Origin: UBA10107 sp964572885
GTDB taxonomy: Archaea > Nanobdellota > Nanobdellia > Woesearchaeales > UBA10107
DNA length: 6,079 bases
Direction: 5' to 3'
NCBI GenBank assembly: GCA_964572885.1
Contig: CAZNFC010000044.1
Location: forward strand, 1 to 6,079
The position numbers and the translations under genes were made by a program. The notes below the pieces were generated by a model. It worked only from the letters and a program-made list of their open reading frames with translations, searched no databases and was not told the origin of the DNA. Each line of letters starts with the position of its first letter. Position 1 is the stretch's first letter. This document shows positions 5,110 through 6,079 of this stretch, one piece after another.

Positions 5110-5667
5110 ATGAAGTTTGTCATAGAACATCTTGAAGATGAAGTATTTGATTGGTGTGTTTTAGAGTACAAGCATATGTCCTCAGTTGTCGGCAAGGAGA
5201 ATCTGATTTTTACTAATATTCCAAGAAAAGAATTTTATAAATTAAAGGAATTAGGGGAAGTGAAAGAAGAAAGTGTTTTAAAATTAAAATTAAATAAATG
5301 CTGTTTGCTCGAGATGAATACTGATAAAGAATTAGTCACTAATGATAAAAATAAATTTGAATATATGATATTTGGAGGGATTCTTGGAGACAATCCTCCT
5401 CAAGGAAGGACAAAGGTATTGCATAAATTGAAATGCGAGATGAGAAATTTAGGTTCGGAACAGATGAGCACAGATACAGCAGTTTTAGTGACTAAAATGA
5501 TTTTAGACGGGAAGAAATTAAATGAAATCGAGTTCAAAGATACTATTGAATTAGAACTCAAAGATGGAGAAGACATCATATTGCCTTACAGATACGTTGT
5601 CAAGAATGGAAAACCTGTATTGCCTAAAGGATTGTTTGAGATGCTAAGAGACCAGGAAGGACTTTAG
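5110..5667 (+). CDS. SPOUT-superfamily SAM-dependent methyltransferase, Sfm1/DUF431 family
   Basis: The protein matches the archaeal/eukaryotic family of yeast Sfm1, which methylates an arginine of ribosomal protein uS3; archaeal members are usually annotated as SPOUT RNA methyltransferases (DUF431). Family segments recognised from memory are the N-terminal FVIEHLEDEVFDWCVLEY (residues 3-20), FEYMIFGGILGDNPP (83-97) with the glycine loop GGILGD, and NLGSEQMSTDTAVLVTK (113-129). LPYRYV near 158-163 also fits. The last two central blocks correspond to the trefoil-knot loops that bind S-adenosylmethionine. The length of 185 residues is in the family range. The start ATG 5110 sits 26 bp after a TATA box. 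Its stop overlaps the convergent gene's stop by 4 nt. The substrate here is unknown: ribosomal protein uS3 or an RNA are the obvious candidates. Confident in the family, not in the substrate. Confidence 0.88.
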   Translation: MKFVIEHLEDEVFDWCVLEYKHMSSVVGKENLIFTNIPRKEFYKLKELGEVKEESVLKLKLNKCCLLEMNTDKELVTNDKNKFEYMIFGGILGDNPPQGRTKVLHKLKCEMRNLGSEQMSTDTAVLVTKMILDGKKLNEIEFKDTIELELKDGEDIILPYRYVVKNGKPVLPKGLFEMLRDQEGL

Positions 5668-5942
5668 TCACGTTCAATTGACGGAACCCTTACTGCAAGA
5701 ACTCTTTCAAGACCGACAACTGTTTCTGTTCCTTCTTCAGTCATACTTTCTATATCTTCGTCAGTATTAAAACTACTATTACTTGCTTCCTCAGGACCCA
5801 ATAAACCGCTTGGAGATAATTCAATAAACGTTGCTTTCACTCTTCTGACCTTACCAGTATAAAAAGAAGAGCTCGAACCCCCATTTCCCACTTCTACTAC
5901 AATATATTTTCCCTTATATTTTTCAAAAACTTCGGAATCCAT
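5664..5942 (-). CDS. Small protein with a possible Sm-like/SH3-type beta-barrel, 92 residues
   Basis: Read from the ATG at 5942-5940, the protein begins MDSEVFEKYKGKYIVVEV. It has a run of alternating hydrophobic strands: KYIVVEV (12-18), SFYTGKVRRV (26-35), ATFIELSP (37-44) and VGLERVLAVRVPS (76-88). A glycine/serine turn lies between the first two. An acidic Ser/Glu/Asp-rich insert (about 50-74) precedes the last strand. Strand order and the closing LERVLAVRV resemble LSm-type small barrels, which often bind RNA; this is a fold guess. A GTG start at 5963 would add seven residues, but it lies between the TATA box and the expected start site, so 5942 is preferred. The gene converges on the methyltransferase, their stop codons overlapping in TTAG at 5664-5667. 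Confidence 0.72.
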   Translation of the reverse strand: MDSEVFEKYKGKYIVVEVGNGGSSSSFYTGKVRRVKATFIELSPSGLLGPEEASNSSFNTDEDIESMTEEGTETVVGLERVLAVRVPSIERD

Positions 5943-5963
5943 AACCCCGTCAAACTTCAGCAC

Positions 5964-5972
5964 TTATATAAA
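5964..5972 (-). promoter_or_regulatory. TATA box of the - strand small-barrel gene
   Basis: Read on the - strand this is TTTATATAA. Its centre (about 5968) is 26 bp before the ATG at 5942, the same spacing as the two leaderless + strand genes. This favours a leaderless mRNA starting at 5942 and argues against the GTG at 5963 as start. Confidence 0.65.
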
Positions 5973-5983
5973 GATTCTCTTTA

Positions 5984-6005
5984 TTATTTTCTATATAGAA
6001 AATAA
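5984..6005. promoter_or_regulatory. Perfect 22-bp palindrome between divergent promoters, candidate operator
   Basis: Half-site TTATTTTCTAT is followed immediately by its exact reverse complement (centre 5994/5995), 11 bp per arm with no mismatch. It lies 11 bp upstream of the - strand TATA box and just before a TATA-like stretch of the + strand gene at 6042. A two-fold symmetric site of this length between two promoters is what a dimeric helix-turn-helix regulator would bind. The AT-rich composition makes symmetry easier by chance, so the assignment remains a candidate. Confidence 0.5.
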
Positions 6006-6010
6006 ATAAC

Positions 6011-6018
6011 ATTAATAA
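6011..6018 (+). promoter_or_regulatory. Possible TATA box of the 6042 gene
   Basis: ATTAATAA, with its centre about 27 bp before the ATG at 6042. It is a weak match but at the spacing seen for the other leaderless genes here. AAAATAAATAA at 5999-6009 is an alternative and would give a short leader. Confidence 0.35.
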
Positions 6019-6041
6019 CATTTCCTTATTGTCCTTTAGCT

Positions 6042-6079
6042 ATGGAGCATACTACTAATCTCAATGAAATAGCCAAGAA
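6042..6079 (+). CDS. Start of a gene running off the window (3' partial)
   Basis: An ATG at 6042 opens a frame reading MEHTTNLNEIAK with no stop before the window end. Only 12 full codons are visible, too few to name a family. Support comes from the promoter-like AT-rich region upstream, a TATA-like box at the right distance and the absence of any other gene in 5943-6079. If a divergent regulator is encoded here, the palindrome at 5984-6005 could be its own operator, but nothing in the visible residues shows that. Confidence 0.45.
   Translation, partial: MEHTTNLNEIAK

Noticed and set aside
1..6079. CRISPR array, tRNA or rRNA gene, insertion sequence or phage-type genes
   Set aside because: No regularly spaced repeats, no tRNA-like cloverleaf and no transposase or integrase motifs were seen on either strand.

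Overview
This is archaeal DNA. The core is the conserved archaeal gene string uS13 - uS4 - uS11 - rpoD (Rpo3) - eL18 - uL13 - uS9 - rpoN (Rpo10). It pairs ribosomal proteins with RNA polymerase subunits of the archaeal/eukaryotic type, and eL18 does not occur in bacteria. AT-rich coding with AGA/AGG arginine codons, TATA-box promoters and short intergenic gaps fit a small-genome lineage. A DPANN archaeon (Woesearchaeota/Pacearchaeota-like) is my best guess, made from general sequence character and not from a phylogeny.

Layout. Positions 2-490 hold the 3' end of a beta-propeller (YVTN-like) protein with a Ser/Gly-rich tail, probably secreted or surface-exposed. Positions 491-619 hold the operon promoter and an untranslated leader with a predicted hairpin. 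Positions 620-4402 are the eight-gene operon on the + strand. Its genes overlap by 1-4 nt or lie within 7 nt of each other, and several have Shine-Dalgarno (SD) motifs inside the end of the preceding gene. After rpoN come two + strand genes, each with a TATA box about 26 bp before its ATG, which implies leaderless mRNAs. The first (4434-5075) is an unrecognised 213-residue protein. The second (5110-5667) is a SPOUT-fold methyltransferase of the Sfm1/DUF431 family. A small - strand gene (5664-5942), possibly an Sm-like beta-barrel, converges on the methyltransferase with a 4-nt overlap. A divergent promoter region with a perfect 22-bp palindrome separates it from a + strand gene starting at 6042 that runs off the window.

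How the genes work together. The operon supplies small-subunit head, body and platform proteins (uS13, uS9, uS4, uS11), two large-subunit proteins (eL18, uL13), and the D and N subunits of the RNA polymerase assembly platform. The Sfm1-like methyltransferase nearby may modify the translation machinery, since yeast Sfm1 methylates ribosomal protein uS3. The least explained items are the 22-bp palindrome, the operon's structured leader without an SD, and the unknown 213-residue protein.
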